A stretch of 64,000 bases of DNA from Halobacteriovoraceae bacterium (GTDB lineage Bacteria; Bdellovibrionota; Bacteriovoracia; Bacteriovoracales; Bacteriovoracaceae), in contig PAVS01000024.1 of the NCBI GenBank assembly GCA_002713145.1, positions 62,001 to 126,000 of the forward strand, read 5' to 3'. Under the pieces are notes generated by a model. That model had not been told where the DNA came from and did not search any database. It saw only the letters and a list, made by a program, of their open reading frames with translations. The translations under genes and the position numbers were made by a program. This document shows positions 51,474-61,109 of the stretch, piece by piece; position 1 is the first letter of the stretch, and every line of letters begins with the position of its first letter.

Positions 51474-52442
51474 TTAGTTTGCATAAGGAAGAGCCCTATC
51501 TGAAAAGTCACTGAAGATTCCATCAATATTGAGTTTTCCAAAGAAGTATTGAAAAAACTCCTTATCCGTTTTCATCCCCTCTGGAAGGGCATCACTGCGA
51601 TGGGTATAAGCATGTACTTTAAGACCATAGGCATGGGCCCATTTCACCATCTCTTCATTCTTAATGAGTTGTTGTACGTAAGGTCCGATACCATCGGCAT
51701 AGCTGGCGATCTCTTTAATACCTGCTTTGGTTTGCATCTGTTGGTAATTGGCAGAACTCTCATTCCAACTCTGCTCTGCGATCAATTGAATCAAAGGAAA
51801 CTTCGCTTTGAACTCATTTTTAAGTCTTTTAAGGGTGGGCGGGTAAAAACATTGAACATAAATATTTGCTTTTTCTGAATTATAACCATACTTCTCTAAA
51901 ATCTTAAATGTGAGCTTGGCTATATCTTTTCCTTCTTTGGCATGAAACTCTGGGCTTTTCATTTCAGGATAGATCCCAATGTCTTTTCCCATTGATTGAT
52001 TCAAGCCTTGGATGAGTTCTATAAATTCCTGAAAGCTAGGGATTCGAAAAGAACTTTTGTCTTGAGGAAAGCGTTTAGAAAAAACAGACTGTTGAGTCTT
52101 TAAATTCGTCCGCTCATTGACTCTGAGCTGTTTTAATTCAAAGAGAGTAAAATCAACAGCATAAAAACGGCCATCTTTTCTTTTCTTCTCAGGAAAAAGA
52201 GAGGCGACATTGGTGGTGCTATCAATATGCACGTCATGAAGGACAACTAAGTGATTATCTTTAGTCACAACTAAATCTGGCTCAATAAAATCCACTCCAA
52301 AACTATAGGCCATGGCAGCAGCTTCAAGAGTATGTTCAGGTAGATAACCAGAAGCTCCCCTATGTGCAATAATTGTTTTAGCTCCGCGACTCGCGCATGA
52401 TACTAAGATCATAAGAGTTAACAAGAGGTACACCTTACTCAT
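51474..52442 (-). CDS. Glycerophosphodiester phosphodiesterase, lipoprotein
   Basis: A 322-residue GlpQ-type enzyme releasing glycerol-3-phosphate from deacylated phospholipids. Lipobox LVSC, then HRGASGYLPEHTLEAAAMA, DFIEPDLVVTKD and VLHDVHID (the catalytic His and metal Glu/Asp) and late motif GIFSDF. Being a lipoprotein it acts in the periplasm or at the surface. The acyltransferase at 52534 is divergent, giving opposite phospholipid directions (breakdown and synthesis). Confidence 0.95.
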   Translation of the reverse strand: MSKVYLLLTLMILVSCASRGAKTIIAHRGASGYLPEHTLEAAAMAYSFGVDFIEPDLVVTKDNHLVVLHDVHIDSTTNVASLFPEKKRKDGRFYAVDFTLFELKQLRVNERTNLKTQQSVFSKRFPQDKSSFRIPSFQEFIELIQGLNQSMGKDIGIYPEMKSPEFHAKEGKDIAKLTFKILEKYGYNSEKANIYVQCFYPPTLKRLKNEFKAKFPLIQLIAEQSWNESSANYQQMQTKAGIKEIASYADGIGPYVQQLIKNEEMVKWAHAYGLKVHAYTHRSDALPEGMKTDKEFFQYFFGKLNIDGIFSDFSDRALPYAN

Positions 52443-52533
52443 GCTTTAATCCTTGATTGAGAGTTTTCTTTTCAAATTAAAACATATTTAAGAGAATGAG
52501 AGGAAATTATTTTATACATAACAGGGAGCACAA

Positions 52534-53316
52534 TTGATTCTTATTCAGGCCGTAAAATATATTGCCGCCGTCTCTATTATTGCCAGCTATTTTATTGTGA
52601 CGATTCCACTCTACCCGCTTATTTTATTGTTTCCCTTTCGCACCCGTATGTTGATCAACCTTCTCGTCAGTCTCTACTCCAAACTATTACTGGTTTTCTT
52701 GCGGACAAAACTTACTGTTAAAGATCTCAGAGGAGAAGATCGTGAGAAAGCCTTAATCGTCTGTAATCATCTTTCCTATATCGATATTCTCATCTTGAGT
52801 TCTAAAATTCCGACTTGCTTTATCACCAGCCAAGAAATTAAAGAGACTCCCATCCTAGGTCAAATATGTACCTTAGCTGGATGTTTATTTGTTGAAAGAA
52901 GAAGTCGCAAGAATATTTTAAACGAAATCAAAGAAATAGAAGTCGCTCTTAAAAATAATTTGAATGTATTGTTTTTTCCTGAAGCTAAAAGCACAAATGG
53001 CGATAAAGTTCAGCCTTTTAAAAGGTCACTTTTTCAAGCCGCTATTAATACCGGCCATGCGGTTTTACCACTCACCTTGAACTACAAAGCCCTGGACGGA
53101 CATCCCATCACTCAAGAAAATAGAGACTTGATCTGCTGGTATGATGATATGGAATTTGCTCCCCACCTGTGGGAGGTTTGTGGTCTGAGATCTCTTGAAG
53201 TTGAACTCACCATTCACCCAAAAATATCAACTCAAGAGACTGAAGATGATTCAGCTAAGCTTAGGGATCGAAGTTTTGAATTAATATCTGGAACTTATAA
53301 AAACCTAGCGGACTAA
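52534..53316 (+). CDS. 1-acyl-sn-glycerol-3-phosphate acyltransferase (PlsC family)
   Basis: A 260-residue membrane enzyme with an N-terminal hydrophobic helix and the acyltransferase boxes NHLSYID (HX4D), GCLFVERRSRKN and FPEAKSTNGD (EGT-like, here EAKST). TTG start with AGGGAG six bases upstream. It makes phosphatidic acid from lysophosphatidate, or acylates a related lyso-lipid such as ornithine lipid precursors. No operon partner is visible. Confidence 0.92.
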   Translation: MILIQAVKYIAAVSIIASYFIVTIPLYPLILLFPFRTRMLINLLVSLYSKLLLVFLRTKLTVKDLRGEDREKALIVCNHLSYIDILILSSKIPTCFITSQEIKETPILGQICTLAGCLFVERRSRKNILNEIKEIEVALKNNLNVLFFPEAKSTNGDKVQPFKRSLFQAAINTGHAVLPLTLNYKALDGHPITQENRDLICWYDDMEFAPHLWEVCGLRSLEVELTIHPKISTQETEDDSAKLRDRSFELISGTYKNLAD

Positions 53317-53347
53317 AATAAAAAGGGGCCACAATTTGCGACCCCTT
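53312..53347 (-). terminator. Terminator downstream of the DUF1554 gene
   Basis: Minus-strand RNA GGGGUCGC-loop-GUGGCCCC forms eight pairs (two G-U), then TTTTTATTTTAG. The plus-strand RNA would have mismatches at the wobble places, so the minus direction is favoured. It is about 180 bases after the DUF1554 stop; the gap between shows nothing clear. Confidence 0.6.
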
Positions 53348-53527
53348 CACCAAAACTGTTCGAGAATCATTAAGAAAAACCGATGCTAGTAGACTTGAGA
53401 GTTACAAATCCAGTTCAAAATTTCTCGCTAATGAGCTCTTTATATTGAATTCTTTTTTTTATCGAAAGCATTAATAACTGCTCTGCAACAATTTGCAAAG
53501 TTTTTTTTTGCGCAAAATGACATTTTT

Positions 53528-54130
53528 TTATTCTTGCTGGCTGATGCAATAGATACGGTTGGTGTTTGAGCAATTGTCACTATTCGACTCTATCCATTCG
53601 GAATTAGCCTGATTGGTTAACCCATAAAAGCCAGTCCCAGCAGTGGAAGTCCATCCATTACAGTGTTCTGCTGGTACCGTGGCACCGTCAGAACCTGTTC
53701 CGGTCCACACTCGAGCTCCACTGACCTGAGCCAATTGTTCATCAACATCTACATTTTCTATTAATTCAATAGAGTTTGTCGTCCCCCAAAAGTCTTCCCG
53801 AGAGGCTGCGATAAGAGTCTTGTCGCCATTTTGGTTTATGATATAGATGGCTCCCACCAAGCTTATGCGGTCAGAATCGGTGGCATTGCTAGAAGAAGTA
53901 CTCAAAATCGCTTTGTAAGTACGAGATAATCCTGCGCTTTCTGCCAAACTTTGGCAGTTAGCATCTGCTGCATCCACCCCTCCCATATTTCCGGTATAGG
54001 AGCCCGAGCTGACAAAAATACGGTGCTCATCATCTGTCACGCCATCTATGGTATTAGCTCCGTCTCCATCAGGGGATCCACAAGCCACAAATAAAAAGAT
54101 TAATGAGAGGAGGTAAATTATATTTTTCAT
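53528..54130 (-). CDS. DUF1554 lipoprotein
   Basis: About 200 residues. Lipobox FVAC, a Gly/Asp linker, then DUF1554: HRIFVSSGSYTGNMGG, DAANDANCQSLA-type block, TYKAILSTSS, WTGT and NRIYCI at the C-terminus with four paired cysteines. The domain has a C-type-lectin-like fold and is found in surface lipoproteins of leptospires and bdellovibrios. The start at 54130 follows a TATAAT box by six bases and has no ribosome site, so the message may be leaderless; the frame open to 54166 is ignored. Confidence 0.88.
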   Translation of the reverse strand: MKNIIYLLSLIFLFVACGSPDGDGANTIDGVTDDEHRIFVSSGSYTGNMGGVDAADANCQSLAESAGLSRTYKAILSTSSSNATDSDRISLVGAIYIINQNGDKTLIAASREDFWGTTNSIELIENVDVDEQLAQVSGARVWTGTGSDGATVPAEHCNGWTSTAGTGFYGLTNQANSEWIESNSDNCSNTNRIYCISQQE

Positions 54131-54136
54131 GGAGAG

Positions 54137-54166
54137 ATTATAGAAAAAGAAATAAAAAAGGGCCAA
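54137..54166 (-). promoter_or_regulatory. Promoter of the DUF1554 gene inside a terminator
   Basis: TTGGCC (54161-54166), 18 bases, TATAAT (54137-54142) on the minus strand. The -35 is part of the 3' arm of the upstream gene's terminator. The ATG lies seven bases after the -10. Confidence 0.5.
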
Positions 54167-54181
54167 ATAAATGACCCTTTT
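54155..54181 (-). terminator. Terminator of the second glutaminase-like gene
   Basis: Minus-strand AAAAGGGTCA, six-base loop, TGGCCCTTTT forms a 10-bp stem with one G-U, followed by a T-rich run. It lies 12 bases after the stop at 54193. Confidence 0.75.
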
Positions 54182-54192
54182 CTTAGTTTATC

Positions 54193-55116
54193 TTATTTAT
54201 TTAGATTAGGTCTTCTGTAACGTCTGCCTAGAGCATCACGATAAGCAATTCTTAGTTCGTAATCACTCCACTGAGTCTGAAGAGTTCCATTTTCTTCATT
54301 TTTCTCAATCTGCCATGGTTGCCAGTAGTGAACGCTAGTGAAGATAACAAAACAATGACCTAACTGAGGATTTCTCTCATAGTCAGTATAAACTTTTGCT
54401 CTTCTACACTCTTGCTGACTTTGGATAAAGTAATTAGTCCAGTAACGAAGGTCAGCCGGTTGTTGCATATAGCGACGGTCCATAACTTTTTTTACCCCAT
54501 TCGAATTTACGTAAGGTGAAACATGGAACCACCACTTATAACGGTAAGCTCTGATGTATTTTTTGGTAAAAAAGAGCCATACTTTTCCTGGCTGCACGCG
54601 ACGTCCATTATAAGAGTAGTTACGCATTTCGTATGACCAAACATGAGCACGGTTATAGCATTGAGATCTTTTTCTCATACCCGTTTTTTGAGCTCTAAAT
54701 ACATTGTTGAGTGTATTAGAGTCACCAATGTCAGAGATATAATCTGTCATCAGTGGATCACGGTCTAAATCTTTAATTCCTTTAGCTTGATTTTTTGAAG
54801 CGACTGGAACTTTAAACTCTGAAGTTAATAACTTCACTCCTAAAATTTCTGAACGTTGAGCAAGGACATCTAATGCTTTCGTATGATCAGAAGTTTCAAA
54901 TTCAACTTCTAAACCAGATTTTTGAGCATCTTTGATAGCTGCTATGACTTCAGTATCATTGATATGGACATCATAGACCTGTCCATCGGTTGCGAAAACG
55001 GCATAAAAGTTTTCATTTTCAAGTGGTTCTAATACATCTACTACCCCGAGTCTCAAGGTTTCGGCCATAGTCATTGTACTAAAAACCATAAGTAAGCATG
55101 CAAAGATTGTTTTCAT
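54193..55116 (-). CDS. Secreted protein-glutaminase-like enzyme (paralogue 2)
   Basis: A 307-residue protein with signal peptide (MKTIFACLLMVFSTMTMAE). Triad residues Cys153 (QCYNRAH), His198 (KWWFHVSP) and Asp213 (KKVMDRRY) match those of the gene at 21114-22019, including the 15-residue His-Asp spacing and a late TSVHYWQPWQIEK block (TSMYHWEPNDIAK there). The N-terminal pro-like region is less similar. A GGGAG site precedes the ATG; its own terminator follows. Unlike paralogue 1 no copy of the 49-bp element lies upstream, so it is regulated differently. Function inferred as extracellular protein deamidation. Confidence 0.78.
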   Translation of the reverse strand: MKTIFACLLMVFSTMTMAETLRLGVVDVLEPLENENFYAVFATDGQVYDVHINDTEVIAAIKDAQKSGLEVEFETSDHTKALDVLAQRSEILGVKLLTSEFKVPVASKNQAKGIKDLDRDPLMTDYISDIGDSNTLNNVFRAQKTGMRKRSQCYNRAHVWSYEMRNYSYNGRRVQPGKVWLFFTKKYIRAYRYKWWFHVSPYVNSNGVKKVMDRRYMQQPADLRYWTNYFIQSQQECRRAKVYTDYERNPQLGHCFVIFTSVHYWQPWQIEKNEENGTLQTQWSDYELRIAYRDALGRRYRRPNLNK

Positions 55117-55227
55117 CTTGTGGTTCTCCCTTTCTTAATTGCATTACTAGTTTCTTATAAAAAATTAAGAAAAGAACGTAAACCTTTTTGAAATGATGTG
55201 TAAAAACTTCAACTTTGTGAAGATTCT

Positions 55228-55258
55228 TACAAAAAAAAGCCCCTCATGTTAGAGGGGC
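55228..55258 (-). terminator. Terminator of glutamine synthetase III
   Basis: Minus-strand GCCCCTC, six-base loop, GAGGGGC, then eight T. It lies eight bases after the stop at 55266. Confidence 0.92.
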
Positions 55259-55265
55259 CGGCTAT

Positions 55266-57464
55266 TTATCTAATAAAAAGTAAATCGTAATAGGTAGGCA
55301 GTGGCCAAAGATCTTCAGCAACATTTTCTTCTAAATAAGCAATTGTATCTGCAATCTCTTCAGAAAGTGGTAGGAGTTCTTTTGCTATTTTTTCAGCATC
55401 TTCAATTTCCTCCCCTAGTCCTTCAAGTCCTTTACGAAGTTTATCTGAGTTGTCATAAAGCTTATTCAGATGTTCATTGAGTTTGTTAAGAACGGCAAGA
55501 TCGACCTTAGGATCAATTTTACATTCTTTTTGATTCTCAATAGCTTCAGCAACGACACCTTTGTACTCAATAGTGGCAGGTATGATGTCTTTGTTAATGA
55601 TATTAAGAAGGGTTCTAAACTCGATTTCTCTGTGCTTACAATAACGCTCAACTCGAACATTATAGCGCATCTTTAATTCGTTCTCAGAATAGATTCCAAG
55701 TTTGGTCAAAAAGGCATTGGCCCCTGAGTCTGCAATCACCTTGAGGGCATCAGCAGAAGTTCTTAAATTTGGAAGCCCTCTTTTAGCCGCTTCATCTTCC
55801 CACTCTTGAGAATATCCATCTCCATTAAAAACGATTTTTGAGCAGTTATTATAAAGATCTTTTATGATCCCCATAAGAATTTCATCAACCGCTTTCCCTT
55901 CACCTTTCTCTTTTTCGATTCGCTCATTCATCTCAACAAGAACGTCAGTTACAGCCGCATTAAGAATAGTCATAGGAATACCAACGTTGGCAGTAGATCC
56001 AACGGCTCGAAATTCAAATTTATTTCCAGTAAAAGCAAAAGGAGACGTTCTATTTCGGTCAGTGTTATCACGAACAAGTCTAGCCAACTGATCAGCCCCT
56101 AGATCCATAAAGTCTTCACCTTCTTTGGTATAACTCTCACCTTTAGCATAGGCTTCAAGAATTTTAGTAAGGGTATCTCCTAAAAATACAGAAATTATGC
56201 TTGGAGGAGCTTCATTGGCCCCAAGTCTATGATCATTAGAGTGAGAAGCAATCGCTGTTCTCAAAGAGGCTCCATGACGGAAGACACCTTCACAAATCAT
56301 AGCGACCACAGCTAAGAACTTATAGTTAGTATGAGGACTATCCGTTGGCTCAAGCAGGTTTCCATATTTATTTCCACCCATTGACCAGTTTAAATGCTTT
56401 CCAGAACCGTTGATTCCTTGAAAAGGTTTCTCGTGCAAGAGGCAAACAAAGTCATGTTTTATAGCGACTGATTGTAAAACGGCCATCACCATTTGGTTTT
56501 GATCATTGGCAACATTTCCCTTATCAAAAATTGGAGCGATCTCAAATTGACCAGGAGCAACTTCATTATGTCTCGTTTTAGCCGGGATACCTAAGCGGTA
56601 TAACTCAACTTCAACTTCTTGCATGAAGGCCATAACACGCTCAGGAACAGTTCCGAAGTAGTGATCCTCTAGCTGTTGATTTCTAGAAGTAACGGCACCA
56701 AAAAGAGTTCTTCCACTCATAACAAGGTCCGGTCTCTCAAAGTAGAGTCCTTTATCAATAAGAAAATATTCTTGCTCACATCCACAACTCACATCAACAT
56801 GAGTATCGTGATCACCTTCGCGGTTTGAATCATTCACAAGATTTAAAAACTTAGTCGCCGCTTTAGACAGCTGAGTGATCGATCTAAGTAAAGGAGTTTT
56901 AATATCAAGAGCATCCCCTAAGTAAGATACGAATGCTGTTGGAATACAAAGAGTCTTTCCATTCTCATGAACTTTAATAAAAATGGGTGATGTTAAGTCC
57001 CAAGAAGTATACCCTCTAGCCTCGAAAGTTGATCTTGATCCACCGTGAGGAAAAGAAGATGCATCAGGCTCCCCTTGTATCAGTTGAGTGGCAGATAATT
57101 TTTCAATAGGTTTACCTTTTTCAATTGATAAAAAAGCGTCATGCTTTTCAGCAGTAGAACCAGTCATAGGTTGAAACCAGTGAGTAAAGTGAGTCGCACC
57201 TTTACCTGTTGCCCAATTTAAAACTGCGTTGGCAAATTTATCGGCCATCTCTTTAGTTAAGTCTTTTTTCTTAACCAAAACATCTTGAATATCTTGCTTA
57301 TCTTGTTTGGTGAGTATCTCGGATTTCATGTAGTCAAATACGTTTTCTCCAAAGTATTCACTGACTCTAAGAGGATTTCCATTTACATCTGAAGGAACTT
57401 TAAATTTTCTTGTAGGAACCTTGAAGCTACCAAGTTGTGCTTGGGCCCTAATTGCTTTTGTCAT
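55266..57464 (-). CDS. glnN: Glutamine synthetase type III
   Basis: A 732-residue enzyme, the length of the GSIII class (types I and II are 350-470). Motifs: ARGYTSWDLTSPIF near the N-terminus, DVSCGCEQEYFLID (metal Glu), RHNEVAPGQFEIAP, GSGKHLNWSMG (metal His) and NRTSPFAFTGNKFEFRAVG. It assimilates ammonia. AAGGAG stands before the ATG, with TATAAT at 57499-57504 as likely -10. No PII, adenylyltransferase or NtrBC gene is near. GSIII is the type usual in Bacteroidetes, cyanobacteria and some bdellovibrios. Confidence 0.97.
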   Translation of the reverse strand: MTKAIRAQAQLGSFKVPTRKFKVPSDVNGNPLRVSEYFGENVFDYMKSEILTKQDKQDIQDVLVKKKDLTKEMADKFANAVLNWATGKGATHFTHWFQPMTGSTAEKHDAFLSIEKGKPIEKLSATQLIQGEPDASSFPHGGSRSTFEARGYTSWDLTSPIFIKVHENGKTLCIPTAFVSYLGDALDIKTPLLRSITQLSKAATKFLNLVNDSNREGDHDTHVDVSCGCEQEYFLIDKGLYFERPDLVMSGRTLFGAVTSRNQQLEDHYFGTVPERVMAFMQEVEVELYRLGIPAKTRHNEVAPGQFEIAPIFDKGNVANDQNQMVMAVLQSVAIKHDFVCLLHEKPFQGINGSGKHLNWSMGGNKYGNLLEPTDSPHTNYKFLAVVAMICEGVFRHGASLRTAIASHSNDHRLGANEAPPSIISVFLGDTLTKILEAYAKGESYTKEGEDFMDLGADQLARLVRDNTDRNRTSPFAFTGNKFEFRAVGSTANVGIPMTILNAAVTDVLVEMNERIEKEKGEGKAVDEILMGIIKDLYNNCSKIVFNGDGYSQEWEDEAAKRGLPNLRTSADALKVIADSGANAFLTKLGIYSENELKMRYNVRVERYCKHREIEFRTLLNIINKDIIPATIEYKGVVAEAIENQKECKIDPKVDLAVLNKLNEHLNKLYDNSDKLRKGLEGLGEEIEDAEKIAKELLPLSEEIADTIAYLEENVAEDLWPLPTYYDLLFIR

Positions 57465-57539
57465 CTGTTTACTCCTTTAAACATATGTTAACATTTCTAT
57501 TATATGCAAATTGAAGGAGGATGCTAGCTGAGAATGTAC

Positions 57540-58136
57540 TTAATCTATTGAATTTGAAAGATTTATTAATTGATTATTTATTTCTAGCAATGCACTGGGA
57601 ATATCTTTTTTATCCCAATCCAAAGTCAAATAAGTTTTGAGAAGTTGATTAATTTGATCATCTTGATTGGCCACGACCTGCTTTTCAAGCAACACCTGGT
57701 CACTGCCACAAAAACCGGCATCTGTGACTTCTGACTTTTGGGCATTGAATGCCAAGCAACCGTAAGGTTTGTGAGCGCGAGAGAGTGAACAGCCCTGTGC
57801 CTTTTCTGTGAAAAATGGACATGTATAGGTTCTTCTCAAAGTATTACCTCTTCCGAGGAAAATTTCTTTATCAAGTCGGTATTTTGTTTGAGTATGTTGT
57901 AAATGATGGATGAGCTCATCGTTCCATTTATTTTCTTCTACCAACGCTAGGTAGATATCAATCGCTTCTAAAGGAGAGACTCGCATTGAATTATACTCAA
58001 ATGTACAACACCAGCCCCCTTGGCATTTTTCACAGCCAAAACCAGTTTGCTCCAGCTGATCCATTTTTTCGATCAGAAGCGCCCTTTTCTGTCTTGGAGA
58101 ATGATCCTTTAATAGAGAGATAAGCTCTTCAGTCAT
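57540..58136 (-). CDS. YkgJ-family cysteine-cluster protein
   Basis: A 198-residue protein. CEKCQGGWCCTF near residue 35 and later CPFF, GCSLSRAHKPYGCLAF and FCGS match the YkgJ/DUF3109-type zinc- or iron-binding cluster. The role in this family is unproven; some members are Fe-S or zinc chaperone-like. There is no clear ribosome site before the ATG. It lies upstream of glnN on the same strand, 75 bases away, and divergent from the small gene at 58246. Confidence 0.85.
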   Translation of the reverse strand: MTEELISLLKDHSPRQKRALLIEKMDQLEQTGFGCEKCQGGWCCTFEYNSMRVSPLEAIDIYLALVEENKWNDELIHHLQHTQTKYRLDKEIFLGRGNTLRRTYTCPFFTEKAQGCSLSRAHKPYGCLAFNAQKSEVTDAGFCGSDQVLLEKQVVANQDDQINQLLKTYLTLDWDKKDIPSALLEINNQLINLSNSID

Positions 58137-58245
58137 ATCAGCTATTTACCCTATAAAATTTTAAAATAAAAGCAGATACGAGTAAAATTTTCAACTTCTT
58201 ATTTTCTCATCAACTTTAGGCCAGACTCTTGCTATACCTAAGGCT

Positions 58246-58527
58246 ATGAATCTAAAAAAATTTACGATTTTAACACGTAACGAGTCCATTCAGGCTGATG
58301 AAAAAGCAAATATTCTCATTAATCTTGAGCATATTGTCTCTATCAAACCCATTAAAATGACAACAGAGAGAAGAGATGTCATTGATGGCTACTGGATCAG
58401 GCTATCGAATGGAAAAAAATATCGAGCGATTCAAATTCCGGAATTTATTCAAGATAAGTTCAATGAGGAATTGCCAGCTATTTCAAAAAACAATGAATTT
58501 GAATTAGCTGACTTTAATATTCAATAA
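58246..58527 (+). CDS. Small hypothetical protein, possibly FlbD-like
   Basis: A 93-residue protein. The start KKFTILTRNESIQADEKANILINLEHIVSI, with two beta strands ending in hIVSI, is like the small FlbD/LytTR-like proteins, followed by WIRLSNGKKYRAIQIPEFI. The fit is weak. TATACC lies seven bases before the ATG. It is convergent with the large lipoprotein gene (stop codons four bases apart). Confidence 0.6.
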   Translation: MNLKKFTILTRNESIQADEKANILINLEHIVSIKPIKMTTERRDVIDGYWIRLSNGKKYRAIQIPEFIQDKFNEELPAISKNNEFELADFNIQ

Positions 58528-58530
58528 GAA

Positions 58531-60903
58531 TTAATCATTCCAAGCATCATCAGCAGGTTCACACTCTCGAGTGGGATCTCTAAAACATTCATCACATTTA
58601 AATGGATTAGGATCATCGGCATCTTGCTGCTCCCCAATAACTTTTAAAACGGTAGCGAAGGTTACACGATGAGCGTCTGCATTTTTATTTCGTTTTAATA
58701 AGAATTTTAAAAAGCTCCATATACTACTAAACTTTTTAATATCAGGAACCTTTCCATACCGGATAAGATACTTATATATTGGTTTTGCCAGTATGGTCAT
58801 AATCCCACCATCAGGTGCAACTAAACTCTTAATAGCCCCTTCATAAGTACTATAATAGGCATTCATAACTTCATTTACGTTATCTTTATTACGATAATCG
58901 ATGACATTATTTTGATCCAAGTCATACCTCAAAACTGTCGACTCGATGTTAAGTAATCCTGCAAATACTGCAAAGGCATCTGTTGCTTTGAGTGGAATCT
59001 CTTCTAGCTTGGTGTCTTGATCGTAATGTGTACAGGAACGAGTAAACGCCTCTGTCTCGGTAATAAAATGCATATAATCTTCGGATTCTGTAATAGGCCT
59101 ATCATCGGGAAGATCAGCGACCATACTCTCTAGATATTTTGTTAACTCAGGCATGTAATGACTGATGCTGTTACCATCACTTAAAGTAGGTTTCTTTAAG
59201 ACGTTAATGAAGTTTCTTCTAAAACAATCTGGATAGATACGACCATATTCATCTTGCTCAGTTGCACATATTTGAGTCATCTCTTCTGTAAATGAATCTT
59301 TAACACTTAAAGCTGTCAGTAAATTGAGAATAAATTCAGTGGCTTCTGGTCGCTCTAAACATACGGTTGCTTCATCACAACCATCTGATTGATATTGAAA
59401 TAATGTAGATAAAAGCATGAAGTTATTCGCTGTCCCTTCTATCTCTCTTCCCTTTTCTTTACCAATAACGATAAGACCTGCATCTCTTAACAACCATTTT
59501 AAATCGGTGATAAGCTTCAGAACATGGTCCATCGTTAAATCAACCCCTCCCCTGGCAGCGACGTTGGTTCGTCCATAATGAGACATGATGAGATGAACAC
59601 CATACTCCAGAGCCGATATTTGAAAAAAGGCATTTGGGTTTCTTCTAAATTCATGGGTGTAAAAAGCAGAAGAATTCTCTCCTTTAAAAAACTTATAGTT
59701 GGCTGCAATTTCTGCATAATGATCTCGAAATTGCTTTTCTCGTGAAGAGCTCACTGGAAAAGAGCTTAAATCATGAGAGATCGGATCAGGAGAATTGAGT
59801 TCATCGCGAAAGAAATTATAGATACGATAACCAAAACTCCCCTCTGCAAAAACCGCTTCTAAATGGTTAAGAGCGCGATACAATTCACTGGCATAAAAGA
59901 GTTCATCATACTCGCCAAAAAAGATCTCTTTAATTTTTAACGTTTCCCGTGGAAAGTCTTTTAGATTAATAGGCAGCATATCACCTGCCATAATATTGAG
60001 AGCATGTATAAGTTCATCAAGAGTAAAGACGGCTGTTTGAGAGTTTTCTTCATAATATAAAATCGATTTAATAACTTCTATATCTCTTAGAAAAAATTTG
60101 ATCAGTGTTTCTTGCTCATCCTTGAAGGTATAGAGATTCATTTTACTGACATCAAGTGCCACCTGCGCTACTTCAGGAAGAATTTCAAGAGCATCTGCAA
60201 ATTCCACGTGGGTTAAATCCCATTTATCACCACCTAGAAAAACTCTTTTCAAGAAAATAATCGCCCTGATCTCTTCTAAGGTTTGTGGGTCTTTATTAAA
60301 GAAGTTTAAAACAAATTGCTGAGTATCAATTCGATGCAACTCTTTTCTATTGGCTTTAAAAATCGTCTTAAGCTTATTGGCAATAAGTGTAATTTTATTA
60401 AATACGATTCTTCTCTCTCGCTGATGTTGCGAGTAATTAACATCTTCTTTTGAAGAGAAATATTTATAAGCTTCAATAATATTTTCATTAAAATAGATAA
60501 GGAAATCGATAAGAACATCGACGTCTGTATTTTTCAAATAATCTTTATCTGTACCAATAATCAAATGGCTTAAATCGAAAACAGTATCAATTAATTCTGC
60601 GGTATCAGCTTCAACATCAATGGGTCCATTGAGAATAAAATTTTTGAGAACGGATTTAGAAACATATCCTGGTCTGTCTGTTTCAACGAGATTAACAAAA
60701 TCATTGAGATAAAGGCCTAAACACTCTATATCTCCTTTAATATTTTTCTCTAGAATATGGCTGATACTATCAAAGTCTAATTCACAGTTCGCCATTCCAG
60801 TTAACTCAATACTGGAAGCTTTATCAGCTTTCATGAAAATATCACCGCAACTGATGAGTGAAAAAGAGAGGAGCACAGAAAGGCCAAATGTTTTAAAATC
60901 CAT
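58531..60903 (-). CDS. Large helical lipoprotein with an EF-hand-like loop
   Basis: A 790-residue protein with lipobox LISC at about residue 20. The rest is mostly helical and acidic, with repeated patterns like FADALEILPEV and FTLDELIHALNIM that resemble EF-hand helices. One loop near 655 (DLDQNNVIDYRN) has Asp, Asp, Asn and Asp in calcium-binding order with Asn at the last place. The C-terminus is Cys-rich (FKCDECFRDPTRECEP). No described family recognised. The start has no good ribosome site. Probably an envelope protein with calcium-dependent structure. Confidence 0.72.
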   Translation of the reverse strand: MDFKTFGLSVLLSFSLISCGDIFMKADKASSIELTGMANCELDFDSISHILEKNIKGDIECLGLYLNDFVNLVETDRPGYVSKSVLKNFILNGPIDVEADTAELIDTVFDLSHLIIGTDKDYLKNTDVDVLIDFLIYFNENIIEAYKYFSSKEDVNYSQHQRERRIVFNKITLIANKLKTIFKANRKELHRIDTQQFVLNFFNKDPQTLEEIRAIIFLKRVFLGGDKWDLTHVEFADALEILPEVAQVALDVSKMNLYTFKDEQETLIKFFLRDIEVIKSILYYEENSQTAVFTLDELIHALNIMAGDMLPINLKDFPRETLKIKEIFFGEYDELFYASELYRALNHLEAVFAEGSFGYRIYNFFRDELNSPDPISHDLSSFPVSSSREKQFRDHYAEIAANYKFFKGENSSAFYTHEFRRNPNAFFQISALEYGVHLIMSHYGRTNVAARGGVDLTMDHVLKLITDLKWLLRDAGLIVIGKEKGREIEGTANNFMLLSTLFQYQSDGCDEATVCLERPEATEFILNLLTALSVKDSFTEEMTQICATEQDEYGRIYPDCFRRNFINVLKKPTLSDGNSISHYMPELTKYLESMVADLPDDRPITESEDYMHFITETEAFTRSCTHYDQDTKLEEIPLKATDAFAVFAGLLNIESTVLRYDLDQNNVIDYRNKDNVNEVMNAYYSTYEGAIKSLVAPDGGIMTILAKPIYKYLIRYGKVPDIKKFSSIWSFLKFLLKRNKNADAHRVTFATVLKVIGEQQDADDPNPFKCDECFRDPTRECEPADDAWND

Positions 60904-61109
60904 ATTAAAATCTCGCTTGAATAATCCTTATTCAGTCATTGTACCACTGGGGGCCAACAAAATAAGTGTATCAAAATTTTCCACCTTAAATCTAAACAAT
61001 AGTTAAGATAGTTGATATTTTTGATAAATTACCTAGTTAGACCCTGAAATTTATACATAAATCAGCCTTTTTTGATGCGCCGCACTACCAAATTAGTTAT
61101 ATTTTTCTC

